Assembly: GCF_000379605.1 (NCBI RefSeq)
Contig: NZ_KB902682.1
Span: 1 to 64,000 of the forward strand
Origin: Rhizobium giardinii bv. giardinii H152
GTDB taxonomy: Bacteria; Pseudomonadota; Alphaproteobacteria; Rhizobiales; Rhizobiaceae
Length of the DNA stretch: 64,000 nt
Direction of reading: 5' to 3'
Shown: piece by piece, positions 26,745-35,471 of the stretch
Layout: each line of letters starts with the position of its first letter
How positions within the stretch are numbered: the first letter of the stretch is position 1
Program-made: the position numbers and the translations under genes
The notes under the pieces: model-generated
Seen by the model: the letters and a program-made list of their open reading frames with translations, nothing else
The model's database searches: none
What the model was told of the DNA's origin: nothing

Positions 26745-28253
26745 ATGGTGCAGAACGTGAAAACACAACATACACATGACACAACCCGCCTTAGCCATTT
26801 GGAGGCGACTGCTGCAGTCGGCGATGTTCCCACTCAGCTTTTGATTGGTGGCGAATGGATCTCAGCAAAAGGGGGGCGGACTTTCGACGTGATGGATCCC
26901 GCGACCGAAGAGGTGCTCGCCGCTGTCTCTGACGGCGATATCGCGGAGGCAATTGCCGCTGTGGATGCGGCGGAAGAGGCCGCCGCCGACTGGAAGGCGA
27001 CTTCGCCGCGCCGGCGCTCGGACATTCTCATGAAGTGTTTCCACCTGATGAATGATCAGGCAGAACGGCTGGCGCGCATGATCACCGCGGAAAATGGCAA
27101 GGCGCTTCCGGACGCTAGGTCGGAAGTCACCTATGCGGCCGAATTTTTTCGCTGGTATGCGGAAGAGGCTGTGAGGGCGCCCGGTGAACTCGGGCCTGCA
27201 CCGGCGGGAGCGAATCAGATCATGGTAACCCATGAGCCAATCGGCATTGCCGTCCTGGTAACGCCCTGGAACTTTCCCGCAGCCATGGCAACCCGGAAGA
27301 TTGCTCCCGCGCTCGCTGCGGGCTGCACCTGCATCCTGAAGCCTGCAGCGGAGACCCCTCTGACCGCGTTGGCGATCGGCGAGATCATGCGGCAGGCCGG
27401 CGTCCCTGCTGGGGTGGTCAACATCGTGACAACCACCAAGGCGGGGCCTGTCGTGAGCGCCATGCTGCATGACAAGCGGGTGCGCAAGCTGTCTTTCACC
27501 GGCTCGACAGGCGTTGGCAGGCGACTACTGCACGAGGCGGCGGACCAGGTCATCAGTTGTTCAATGGAACTGGGCGGCAATGCGCCTTTCATCGTATTCG
27601 ATGATGCCGATGTGGAAACCGCCGTCGCCGGCGCAATGGTCGCCAAGATGCGGAACGGCGGTGAGGCTTGTACGGCCGCGAACCGCTTTTACGTTCAAAA
27701 GAGGATTCTGGCTGAGTTCATGCGGCGTTTCGCGGAAGAAATGGCGGCACTCAAAGTCGGACCAGGCCTGGCTGCGGATACGCAACTTGGCCCACTGATC
27801 ACCGAAGCCGCGGTCGCTAAGGTCGAACGGCTCGTGGACGACGCAATTGCCAAGGGAGCCCGCCTCGTTACAGGTGGCAGCAGACTGGGCGGCGAGGGCT
27901 TCTATTATCTACCAACCGTCTTGGCCCACGTCTCTCCCGACGCTGAAATACTTCGCGAGGAAATCTTCGGTCCGGTCGCGCCAATCATTGCGTTCGATAC
28001 TGAGGACGAGGTCGTCGAACTAGCCAACGATACCGAGTATGGATTGGTCTCCTATGTTTTCAGCCGTGACCTCAAGCGCGCGCTTGCTGTCGCCGGACGC
28101 CTCGAAAGTGGCATGGTTGGGATCAACCGAGGTGTCGTCTCCGACGCTGCCGCACCGTTCGGCGGCATGAAGCAGAGCGGCCTCGGGCGCGAAGGTAGCA
28201 ACCACGGCATGCTCGAATACCTCGAAACGAAATACATCGCCGCGACTTGGTAG
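26745..28253 (+). CDS. gabD: NAD(P)-dependent succinate-semialdehyde dehydrogenase-like enzyme
   Basis: A 502-residue aldehyde dehydrogenase oxidising a semialdehyde to a carboxylate. It has TPWNFPAAMATRKIAPALAAGC, cofactor motif FTGSTGVGRRLL, general base Glu in ELGGNAPFIVFDDAD, catalytic Cys in GGEACTAANRF, and EEIFGPVAPI. The SSADH class typically has this combination. N-terminal residues 1-28 are an unusual extension; the homologous part starts at VPTQLLIGGEW. Downstream of the transaminase operon it would complete a polyamine/GABA-type route (amine to aldehyde to acid). The conserved promoter at 26651-26715 controls it. Confidence 0.9.
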   Translation: MVQNVKTQHTHDTTRLSHLEATAAVGDVPTQLLIGGEWISAKGGRTFDVMDPATEEVLAAVSDGDIAEAIAAVDAAEEAAADWKATSPRRRSDILMKCFHLMNDQAERLARMITAENGKALPDARSEVTYAAEFFRWYAEEAVRAPGELGPAPAGANQIMVTHEPIGIAVLVTPWNFPAAMATRKIAPALAAGCTCILKPAAETPLTALAIGEIMRQAGVPAGVVNIVTTTKAGPVVSAMLHDKRVRKLSFTGSTGVGRRLLHEAADQVISCSMELGGNAPFIVFDDADVETAVAGAMVAKMRNGGEACTAANRFYVQKRILAEFMRRFAEEMAALKVGPGLAADTQLGPLITEAAVAKVERLVDDAIAKGARLVTGGSRLGGEGFYYLPTVLAHVSPDAEILREEIFGPVAPIIAFDTEDEVVELANDTEYGLVSYVFSRDLKRALAVAGRLESGMVGINRGVVSDAAAPFGGMKQSGLGREGSNHGMLEYLETKYIAATW

Positions 28254-28427
28254 GCGCAGCCTCAAATTCGGCTCACGCTTGCAGCGGAAGCCCATTAAAG
28301 ACCGGGCAGTGTCGCCGTCGTCACGGTACAGCTTGAAGGTAGGCTCCGCCCCGATAACGCTAATAAGGCTTCGTCTGTTTGATGGCGGTAAGCGATTCCC
28401 GAGATCAGCCCGCCGCCGACGGGAACG

Positions 28428-29185
28428 ATGGTCGATGGCCACTACGACATCGTAATCGGCGGCGGGTTCACCTCTTGGCGCCGCCCGGCTCGCAAAGGCA
28501 GGTGCCAACGTCTTCGTACTGGAGGCGGAGACGGTGGGCTGGGGCGCCTCCGGCCGCAGTCACTTGAACAATGGGCTTGCGCATAGCTATCTGGCGGAAA
28601 AGGCGGAGCTTGGCAAGGAGCGGGCGATCGCGCTTTACAAGGCGCTCGATGACCGATCGATACGATCGAAGCTAAGAACGGATTGCAGCTTCCGCCGCGC
28701 CGGTAAGCTGAAGCTCGCCTCGAAAACCCCAGCACATCCAGGCGCTCGCTCGCGCAACTTCGAAGCCGTCCAAGCCGAGGTCGATCCGACACGACGTTGC
28801 TTGGCGCAGGCGACCTGAAGCAGGAGATCGGCTCTCCCTGTTCAGAGCGATGCTCTCTCGATATGGGCCGCTACGTCATGGATGCGCAGAGGCAACCAAG
28901 CGTCAAGGCGCGATGATATTCGAGAATGTCGCCGTCACCGACCATCGGCAGGCGGGCTGCGGCCATCGTCTGAAAACCAGCCGCGGCAGGTCACCGCCGA
29001 TGCGGTGCTAGTTGCAACAGCGCCCATACGCCTTCGACTACTTCCGGCGCCGGTTATTGCGGTAGGCAGCTTCATCATTGCCACGCGGCCTCTGACCGAA
29101 GCGGAGATCGGGCCGCGACCGATGAAGGGGTTCGAATGGCCGGCCGTCCCGGGGGCACTTCGGAAGGCCTTGGTCCTGCATGATT
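28428..29185 (+). pseudogene. second FAD-dependent oxidoreductase (PuuB-like), multiply frameshifted
   Basis: Starting at ATG 28428: MVDGHYDIVI-GGGFT, then in shifting frames AKAGANVFVLEAETVGWGASGRS, HLNNGLAHSYLAEKAELGKERAIALYKALDD, DCSFRRAGKLKLASK, AGDLKQEIGSP, QGAMIFENVAVTD and VGSFIIATRPLTEAEIGPRP. This is the ordered N-terminal 60 percent of a gamma-glutamylputrescine-oxidase-like protein with at least five indels, ending where homology stops near 29110. It is a dead gene behind gabD. Confidence 0.75.
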
Positions 29186-29248
29186 AAAACGCGCTGAACA
29201 GTGTCGGCTTGGCACTTGGTGTCCCAGATTTCCGCCATTCCGCCATGA

Positions 29249-29740
29249 TCAGAGCCCGCCGACCTCGACTCTGGAGCCGTCAAAGAAGCCCGACAGACGG
29301 AAGGGCGTGGGATCAACGCAAGGCTCATCGTTAGCAACCAGATCAGCGGCCAGGCGGCCGATGCCCGGGCCAATGCCGAAGCCATGGCCGGAGCCGCCAG
29401 CAGCCAAATAAAGGCCCTTCACATGATCGGAAGCCGAGATGACCGGTACCGCGTCCGGTGTGCAATCCACATAGGCACCCCAACTGTCGGCGACTTCGAT
29501 GCCCGCTAGCGCAGGGAACTGCGCTGTAACACCTTTCAGAATAGCCGCGATCGTACGGCGGCTCGGCGTTGGGTCGAGAACGCGAGTCCGCTCGAAAGGC
29601 GAAAGCCTGTCCTTGGTCCAACTCCGCTCTGCGAGAGAAAACGCCGCCGACGCGCCAATAATGCCGCCGCCGATGACAACGACATCGGCCATTGCGGGTA
29701 GCTCTTGATCGCTCGGAATGCGTTTGAGGAGTGGAGACAT
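29249..29740 (-). pseudogene. DadA-like FAD oxidoreductase with large in-frame internal deletion
   Basis: A 163-residue open frame beginning MSPLLKRIPSDQELPAMADVVVIGGGIIGASAAFSLAER, which jumps directly to DRLSPFERTRVLDPTPSRRTIAAI and the complete C-terminal region (PDAVPVISASDHVKGLYLAAGGSGHGFGIGPGIGRLAADLV). About 240 residues containing most of the substrate domain are missing, but the frame is preserved. It cannot bind substrate in the usual way and is probably inactive. It is the third gene of the leftward PLP-enzyme/RidA operon (20 bases after RidA), consistent with a former D-amino-acid dehydrogenase. The intact relative is at 37515. Confidence 0.8.
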
Positions 29741-29760
29741 TGAGACTGACCTTAATTGAT

Positions 29761-30183
29761 CTATTCTGGACCGTTTGCTGCTGGTCCGGCGGGAGCACTT
29801 GGGGCGAGAACGGCTATCGCATCGACTTCGATGTGATAGCCGTAGTGGAGTTCGGAAACCGGAACGACGGTGCGCGCCGGACGGGCATCCCCCAGCCGTG
29901 CTGCATAAACCTGGTTGAAGCGGGGCCAATTGCTCACGCCGACAATATAGGCGGTCACCCTGACGAGATCGGCCGGGGTTCCGCCGGCAGCCTCCAGAAC
30001 CGCCAGCATGTTGTCGATGGCCTGCCCCGCCTGCGTCTCGAAACTGTCGTCGGCAAGCGGCTGCGCCCCCGGCCGGATCGGCAGTTGCCCGGAAATATAA
30101 AGGTGCTGACCGGCCAGCTTCGCTTGCGAGTAATGACCCGCAGGACTGGGCGCACGATCGGTACTCACGGTTGAGTTGGACAT
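29761..30183 (-). CDS. RidA-family enamine/imine deaminase
   Basis: A 140-residue YjgF/YER057c/UK114 protein. Recognisable segments are HYSQAKLAGQHLYISGQLPIRPGA, TQAGQAIDNMLAVLEAAGG, VRVTAYI and ARTVVPVSELHYGYHIEVDAIA, the last with the arginine that binds the enamine carboxylate. RidA proteins hydrolyse reactive 2-aminoacrylate-type enamines released by PLP dehydratases. Its ATG overlaps the stop of the preceding PLP-enzyme gene (TAATG), a pairing that suggests the PLP enzyme releases such an enamine. Confidence 0.9.
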   Translation of the reverse strand: MSNSTVSTDRAPSPAGHYSQAKLAGQHLYISGQLPIRPGAQPLADDSFETQAGQAIDNMLAVLEAAGGTPADLVRVTAYIVGVSNWPRFNQVYAARLGDARPARTVVPVSELHYGYHIEVDAIAVLAPSAPAGPAANGPE

Positions 30184-31358
30184 TACCAGCCTCCGAAGCG
30201 TGGCCAGCAGGCCTCAACGGCGTGCGAGCGACCGCGGACCACATGATAGGCTGCGTGCTGCGAAGCGGTAGCGCAGGCATGGTTCGGCAGGATCCGCACC
30301 CGGTCTCCTACCGCCAGATCGGGTAGGCGCGCGCCCGACCCGGGCCGCACGGCGATAATTCCATGCTCCTGGTTCGCATCGGCAACGATGATGTCACGAT
30401 AGGTATTGCCGCCGATGTCACAGACGAGACCATAGCCCTGATCGATGGCTTGCTTGCTGGTGCCACGGTCCCGCGACAGCGACATCCATCCGCCATCGGT
30501 TATGATCCAGCCCTTCTCGCGCTGGTGTCCGATAACGGTCGCAAGAACGCTGACCGCGATGTCATCCACCTGGCAGATCCCGATGCCTGCCATTACCAGA
30601 TCAAAGAACACGAACACGCCGGCGCGAACTTCGGTCACTCCGGCAAGATCCTTCGCGTGATGGGCCGTCGGCGTCGAACCGACGCTGACGAGCGGGCACG
30701 GCAGGTCCGCACTGCGCAGCAACTGCGCGGCTTCCACAACGGCCAATCGCTCCGCTTCCGCATAGCGCTGCTGCGCCTCGACGCCCCCACCCTTGTAGCT
30801 GTCGCCGGCATGGGTCAGAACGCCACGCAGCTCGGCACCTGCCCTAAGCACCTGCCCGATCTCCAGCAACTGGGCATGGTTGGAGGGTACAACACCCGAG
30901 CGGTGGCCGTCACAATCGATCTCGATCATGGCAGGGATGCGCATTCCCGCGGCCCGGGATGCCTCGGCGACCGCCTGTGCCTGCTCGACAGTGTCCAGAA
31001 TGACCACGAGATCAACGCCCTTGGCGCGCAGCTCGGCGACACGCGCGAGCTTCGCCGGTGCAATGCCTACCGCGTAGATCATGTCGCGAACGCCTGCGGC
31101 CGCGAACTGCTCGGCTTCCTTCAGCGTGGAGACGGTCGCCGGCCCCTCGGGCGCGCTCATGAACCGCCGGGCCACTTCAATCGACTTCGCGGTCTTCAAA
31201 TGCGGTCGCAGTGACACGCCAAGGGCATCAAGCCGGCTCCTGAGCCGCGAGACATTCCGGTCCATCCGGTCCGCATCCAGAACCAGACAGGGCGTTTCCA
31301 GCGCCTCAAGACTGGTCGTGGCGGCCGGGGCGGGCGGGTCGATAGTCGCTAGATCCAT
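30183..31358 (-). CDS. fold-type III PLP enzyme, D-threonine aldolase / D-serine dehydratase-like
   Basis: A 391-residue alanine-racemase-fold enzyme. The PLP lysine lies in LRPHLKTAKS near residue 54, and the C-terminal metal-binding domain ends with LPNHACAT. The metal ligands therefore read His-x-Cys, as in the zinc-dependent D-serine/hydroxyaspartate dehydratases; bacterial D-threonine aldolases usually have His-x-Asp. With RidA downstream, a dehydratase releasing an enamine is favoured over an aldolase, but this is inference. ATG 31358 has GGAGA upstream. The LysR-associated 47-bp element lies 23 bases before the start. Confidence 0.88.
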   Translation of the reverse strand: MDLATIDPPAPAATTSLEALETPCLVLDADRMDRNVSRLRSRLDALGVSLRPHLKTAKSIEVARRFMSAPEGPATVSTLKEAEQFAAAGVRDMIYAVGIAPAKLARVAELRAKGVDLVVILDTVEQAQAVAEASRAAGMRIPAMIEIDCDGHRSGVVPSNHAQLLEIGQVLRAGAELRGVLTHAGDSYKGGGVEAQQRYAEAERLAVVEAAQLLRSADLPCPLVSVGSTPTAHHAKDLAGVTEVRAGVFVFFDLVMAGIGICQVDDIAVSVLATVIGHQREKGWIITDGGWMSLSRDRGTSKQAIDQGYGLVCDIGGNTYRDIIVADANQEHGIIAVRPGSGARLPDLAVGDRVRILPNHACATASQHAAYHVVRGRSHAVEACWPRFGGW

Positions 31359-31381
31359 GTGTCTGGTCTCCAAATTCGAAG

Positions 31382-31428
31382 TTCACCTTGCCGCCAAATC
31401 GTAAAGATGGCAATTAATGATCGGTGAA
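31382..31428 (-). promoter_or_regulatory. 47-bp LysR-associated element, copy B
   Basis: Read on the minus strand it begins TTCACCGATC and ends GGCAAGGTGAA. It matches copy A (20025-20071) at 40 of 47 positions without gaps and lies at a similar distance from the same type of start codon. It predicts that the PLP-enzyme/RidA operon is controlled by the LysR protein of 19073-20002. Confidence 0.8.
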
Positions 31429-31436
31429 GGTTCGAT

Positions 31437-32165
31437 TCAGGTTCGCGTTAATACTGGCGCTGCAATACCACACGCGTCAGCCTGAATCCGCCGGAGCACT
31501 TCGCACTCCGTCTGGATCTCCAACCGCAGGTTTGAACTGCCGGAAAAAGCGCCATTGAAAGCTGCCGTTCCAATGGTAAACCCTGCAGCACCAGACCGCA
31601 CGACCGCCGCCATCCTTTCGGCGCTGTCGATCGATCCGGCAACAACCACAGGCTTGTCGACGGCCTCGCACACGCGTGTCATCAGCTCTTCGACATCGCC
31701 GTTGAAGCGATAGGCGAGCAGATCGAGACCGCTGACCCCCTTGATCGCCGTCAACTGCCGGGCACTTTCCACAATTGTTTGGATCGTCCCTTCGAGCTTG
31801 CTCGGATGACCGACGATCTTGCCGGGGAAAGGATAGTAGCGGATATTCCTGCTGGCGATAAGCGGCAGGACGACATTCGGTCGGGTCCCACCCATCAAGA
31901 TGTCCACGCCGAGGTCGATTGCGGCCTGCGCGGATCGTCGCTCGCTCTCCTCGTCGAGGCTGACCACTTCTAGGTAGAGCGTCGCACCCGATGCTTTGAT
32001 TGCTGACGCAAGGTCCAAAAGTTTATCGAACGGCAGGCCAATATCCTTGAAACCCACATGCGTGATGCCGGCGGCAAGCACCTCCTTGAGGCGATCAGCC
32101 GCGTCGGCAACGGTCCGGTCCTGGTTGGTCAGCATGAAAATGAAGTCGGGGGAAGTCCGGGGCAT
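31437..32165 (-). CDS. TIM-barrel protein of unknown function in threonate-type operon
   Basis: A 242-residue beta/alpha-barrel protein. Alternating strands can be followed (DFIFMLTNQD, GITHVGFKDIG, ATLYLEVVSLDEESE, GVDILMGGTRPNVVLP, IRYYPFPGKIVG, GVSGLDLLAYRF, KPVVVAGSIDSAERMAAVVRSGAAGFTIGTAAF). The C-terminal phosphate-binding pattern (VAGSID, GAAGFTIG) is like HisA/HisF and KDPG-aldolase-type barrels. It is the third gene of an operon with a DUF1537 kinase and PdxA2, so it may act on a four-carbon phosphate. AGGAG precedes ATG 32165, eleven bases after the PdxA2 stop. Function not assigned. Confidence 0.75.
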   Translation of the reverse strand: MPRTSPDFIFMLTNQDRTVADAADRLKEVLAAGITHVGFKDIGLPFDKLLDLASAIKASGATLYLEVVSLDEESERRSAQAAIDLGVDILMGGTRPNVVLPLIASRNIRYYPFPGKIVGHPSKLEGTIQTIVESARQLTAIKGVSGLDLLAYRFNGDVEELMTRVCEAVDKPVVVAGSIDSAERMAAVVRSGAAGFTIGTAAFNGAFSGSSNLRLEIQTECEVLRRIQADACGIAAPVLTRT

Positions 32166-32176
32166 CGAAAGCGCTC

Positions 32177-33151
32177 CTAGATTGCGTTGAGAAGCAGCGC
32201 CTGGTCGAAGGCGTAGCGAAGAGAGGAATGGTCGGCCGTACCTTGGCCTGCGATGTCGAATGCGGTGCCGTGATCGACGCTGGTGCGGATGAAGGGCAAA
32301 CCGATGGTAACGTTGACGCCGTTGTCGATACCGAGATACTTGACCGGAACGAGCCCCTGGTCGTGATATTGCGCGACGACGATATCGAACTCGCCCTTGC
32401 GGGCCCGCATGAAAATCGTATCTCCGGGCCACGGACCGGACGCGTTTATTCCAAGCTCCTGAGCTCGGCTGATCGCTGGTGCGATAATGTCGAGATCTTC
32501 GCGTCCGAACATGCCGTTTTCACCGGCATGGGGATTGAGGCCGGCGACCGCAACGCGGGGCGAAGCAATACCATAAGCTTTGACTGCCCTGTGCGCTAAT
32601 TCGATCGTTGTGAGAACCGAATCCTGCGTCACGCGGTCGATCGCATCGCGTAACGAGACATGGATCGTAACCAGAATGACACGCAGTTCGTCGTTTGCCA
32701 GCATCATCGCGAACTTGTCGGTCCCCGACCGTTCTGCAAGGATTTCGGTATGGCCGGGATAATTGAGCCCACCCTTTTTCATTGCTTCTTTGTTGATCGG
32801 TGCAGTAACGATTGCCCTAATGTTGCCTGCCAGTGCTTCGTCGATCGCTCTCACGACATAGTCGTAGCTGGCGCGGCCAGCGCGAGCGTCGACCTGACCG
32901 ATCGGCAAATCGTCAGGTAGATCCGAAACTTTGAGGACGGCTATGAGTTTGCCGTCTGGGACAGCCTCATCGACTGACGTGATGGGCTGCACCTGGAGCG
33001 GAAGATCGAGGAGTCGAACAGCACGTTCCATCACCTTGGCGTCACCAATCACCACCGCATGCTCAGGCAGGCCGTCCGCAAAAATGCGTGCGACGATTTC
33101 CGGGCCGATCCCACAAGGATCGCCCATGGTTATTCCGATAGGCTTCTTCAT
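32177..33151 (-). CDS. pdxA2: PdxA2-type 4-phospho-threonate/erythronate dehydrogenase
   Basis: A 324-residue member of the PdxA family: N-terminal PIGITMGDPCGIGPEI, APINKEAMKKGGLNYPGHTE, metal-ligand segment AGLNPHAGENGMFGRED, VVAQYHDQGLVPVKYLG and the final TSVDHGTAFDIAGQGTAD. Pyridoxine-pathway PdxA shares these, but pairing with a DUF1537 kinase is the known signature of PdxA2 enzymes, which oxidatively decarboxylate D-threonate/erythronate 4-phosphate to dihydroxyacetone phosphate. The start overlaps the kinase stop by four bases (ATGA at 33148-33151). Confidence 0.9.
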   Translation of the reverse strand: MKKPIGITMGDPCGIGPEIVARIFADGLPEHAVVIGDAKVMERAVRLLDLPLQVQPITSVDEAVPDGKLIAVLKVSDLPDDLPIGQVDARAGRASYDYVVRAIDEALAGNIRAIVTAPINKEAMKKGGLNYPGHTEILAERSGTDKFAMMLANDELRVILVTIHVSLRDAIDRVTQDSVLTTIELAHRAVKAYGIASPRVAVAGLNPHAGENGMFGREDLDIIAPAISRAQELGINASGPWPGDTIFMRARKGEFDIVVAQYHDQGLVPVKYLGIDNGVNVTIGLPFIRTSVDHGTAFDIAGQGTADHSSLRYAFDQALLLNAI

Positions 33152-34359
33152 CTCTTATCTCCAAGCCAGAGGCCCCGAAGCAATTCGGCTGATTTCAGCA
33201 TGACATTCGACGAACCAAAGCCGCCTGCCTTTGTGATGATGTGAATGGGATGCGATCCGGTCGTGCGCCCGAGCGGAATTCCAGGCTCGATCTCACCCAA
33301 AAGTTCGAGTGAACCAATTTCAAGTATACCCAACACGGATTCGGCAGTGTCGCCGCCGGTCACGAAGAGCCCGGTCACGGGATAACGCTCCATAACCATG
33401 CGCACCGCCTGACCAAGAGCGATCGCAATGGATCGAGGATCGGCCGACGTGCCGCGTTCAGACGTTGTTAGGATGACATCTCCGGTTGGCCCCGATTGGC
33501 TGTACTGCGCAACGGCGCTTTCGGCCGCGAGAACCGGAGAGCGAGACGCCTCCTCGGAGTCGACGACGATCTGCCCGACGTTGTCGTTGCTTCTCAGCCT
33601 TGAGCATTGCTCGCGGCTCAGAGGATTGACGCTGCCGATGACAAAGAGATTGAGTGACGCCGTGCGGGTCGATCGTGCGGTGTCACCAGCTGGGCCAAAA
33701 TAGTCCGCCAACGCAGTCGCCAGACCCGGCGAACCGCACCAAAGGATGGATTTTGGATCCGCCGCCGATTTCACCAGAAGGGCCAGATCGTCCTGCGTTG
33801 CTGCATCGGCTATCAGTAACTTCCTGCCATCCGCGACAAGTTCGCCGGATTTCAATGCGCGAACTTCCGCAAGCCCAAGAAAACGCACTTCCGCGTCAGG
33901 AATCCCCCGGAACAGGGCGCGAAGATGAGAGTCTGTTATGGGGTGGAGCGGGTCTCTTGCAAATTCGGTCTCCTCCAACGGCACGCCACGAAGAAGCTGC
34001 CGCCCTCCTTCAGTGGTTCGCCCACCCGCCGGGAAGGCCGGAGCCACGATTGCAACGGCCCGACCGGAAGCCGCGCGTGCAGCGGTTATTTCCGCTCCAA
34101 CGTGCCCACGAATGGTGGAATCAACGGTACTGTAAAGTATATCCGAGGCCGCCAGGCTTTTTGCGGCCAGCGTCGCCCGATCGACAGCGTCCTCAACGGA
34201 TACTGCACGGCTTGCCTTGTTCACCGAGATAATCGCGGCATTTTCCAGAGGCGATCGCTGATGATCGGTGAAGACAAAGCATCTGTGCCCCATGCTCACG
34301 AATGGTCCGGCGCCATCTGTTGCGCTCGTCAGATCGTCGGCGAGAATTCCTACCTTCAA
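33148..34359 (-). CDS. dtnK: four-carbon acid sugar kinase (DUF1537), D-threonate/erythronate kinase-like
   Basis: A 403-residue kinase of the DUF1537 (OtnK/DtnK/DerK) family. N-terminal substrate domain: KVGILADDLTSATDGAGPFV, DSTIRGHVGAEI and PAFPAGGRTTEGGRQLLRGVPL. C-terminal nucleotide-binding domain: GLFVTGGDTAESVLGILEI, EIEPGIPLGRTTG and IITKAGGFGS. It phosphorylates a C4 sugar acid; coupling to PdxA2 favours D-threonate or an erythronate isomer. The start is taken as TTG 34359 with GGGAGAG upstream; a TTG at 34383 would add eight residues and overlap the divergent LysR leader. Confidence 0.9.
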   Translation of the reverse strand: MKVGILADDLTSATDGAGPFVSMGHRCFVFTDHQRSPLENAAIISVNKASRAVSVEDAVDRATLAAKSLAASDILYSTVDSTIRGHVGAEITAARAASGRAVAIVAPAFPAGGRTTEGGRQLLRGVPLEETEFARDPLHPITDSHLRALFRGIPDAEVRFLGLAEVRALKSGELVADGRKLLIADAATQDDLALLVKSAADPKSILWCGSPGLATALADYFGPAGDTARSTRTASLNLFVIGSVNPLSREQCSRLRSNDNVGQIVVDSEEASRSPVLAAESAVAQYSQSGPTGDVILTTSERGTSADPRSIAIALGQAVRMVMERYPVTGLFVTGGDTAESVLGILEIGSLELLGEIEPGIPLGRTTGSHPIHIITKAGGFGSSNVMLKSAELLRGLWLGDKR

Positions 34360-34427
34360 AATCGCTCTCCCGTCGGTTCTCAATGATGCGAGAAAGTATT
34401 AGCGCTATTGCCTCCGGCGAAAAAACG

Positions 34428-35336
34428 ATGAATTCTGACAGAATTCCGTCACTTCAAGTTACAGATATGGCCGCACGAGTCCCCTCATTATCCACACTGA
34501 GAGCCTTTGAATCCGCTGCCCGTCATTTGAATTTCGGTCGTGCCGGCGATGAATTGTTTGTCACACACAGCGCCATCAGCAAGCAAATCCGCTTGCTTGA
34601 GGAAGACCTTGGAGTGGCTCTTTTCGAACGAAGAAACAGGGCCGTTTTCCTCACCGATCCGGGGCGACGCCTTCTTGTTACGATGAGCGAGGTGCTTCGC
34701 CAGATCAGCGATTGTTGCGAGGTCATAAGAGTCGGCGGTTCGGCACCGCTGGTGGTCTCTTGCGAGCCGACATTCACGCAGCGGTGGCTAATTCCTCGCC
34801 TTCCGCAATTCAATGCACTTCATCCGGATGTCGAGGTTCATGTATTGGCCTCTGGTGGTCCGGTGAGCTTCGACAGAAGCCATATCGATTTGGCACTACG
34901 GAGAAGCGATTTTAGCTGGTCGCCCGGGCTCTTTGTGGAAACGCTAGTGGAAGAACGTGTTAGCCCTGTATGCGCGCCACGCCTGTTGGCTTCCGGCGAA
35001 CATGAAATTCTCTCCTTGCCTCGCATCCATTCGGCCACGCGTCGAGACGCGTGGGTACGATACATCGCCGATAATCAACTCGCAGATCCAAATCCACCCG
35101 GCAACCAGGTATTCGAACATTTCTATCTGAGCATAGAGGCGGCAATCGCTGGCTTAGGTGCTGCAATCGGTCCCGAGCCGTTGGTAGCCGATGCTTTGGA
35201 AAGCGGGCAGCTGGTGGCGCCGCGGGGATTCTCCGGCAACGGCTATAGCTACATCCTGTTGAGCCGCCTTCCCTTCGAAGGCGATGCTAGAAAACGTAAC
35301 TTCCTCTCCTGGCTTCGCGCGCAGTTTGGCCCATGA
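34428..35336 (+). CDS. LysR-family regulator, GcvA-like
   Basis: A 302-residue LTTR with the GcvA-type N-terminus (RVPSLSTLRAFESAARHLNFGRAGDELFVTHSAISKQIRLLEEDLGVALFERRNRAVFLTDPGR) and effector domain (PLVVSCEPTFTQRWLIPRLPQFNALHPDVEVHV). ATG 34467 would give the most family-like N-terminus and is an alternative. It is divergent from the threonate-type kinase operon across a short gap (34360-34427), the classical LTTR position for controlling that operon. Confidence 0.9.
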   Translation: MNSDRIPSLQVTDMAARVPSLSTLRAFESAARHLNFGRAGDELFVTHSAISKQIRLLEEDLGVALFERRNRAVFLTDPGRRLLVTMSEVLRQISDCCEVIRVGGSAPLVVSCEPTFTQRWLIPRLPQFNALHPDVEVHVLASGGPVSFDRSHIDLALRRSDFSWSPGLFVETLVEERVSPVCAPRLLASGEHEILSLPRIHSATRRDAWVRYIADNQLADPNPPGNQVFEHFYLSIEAAIAGLGAAIGPEPLVADALESGQLVAPRGFSGNGYSYILLSRLPFEGDARKRNFLSWLRAQFGP

Positions 35337-35471
35337 GGCGCGCAGTCTGGTCAGCTCCCTGAGGCTGATACTCTGCTTCGTGAGATAATGTGCTAGATGA
35401 GCGACATGGCGGAGATCGCAACCTTGACGGTCACTGGGACAGCATGCGTCGATACCATGGTCGCGCAAAGT

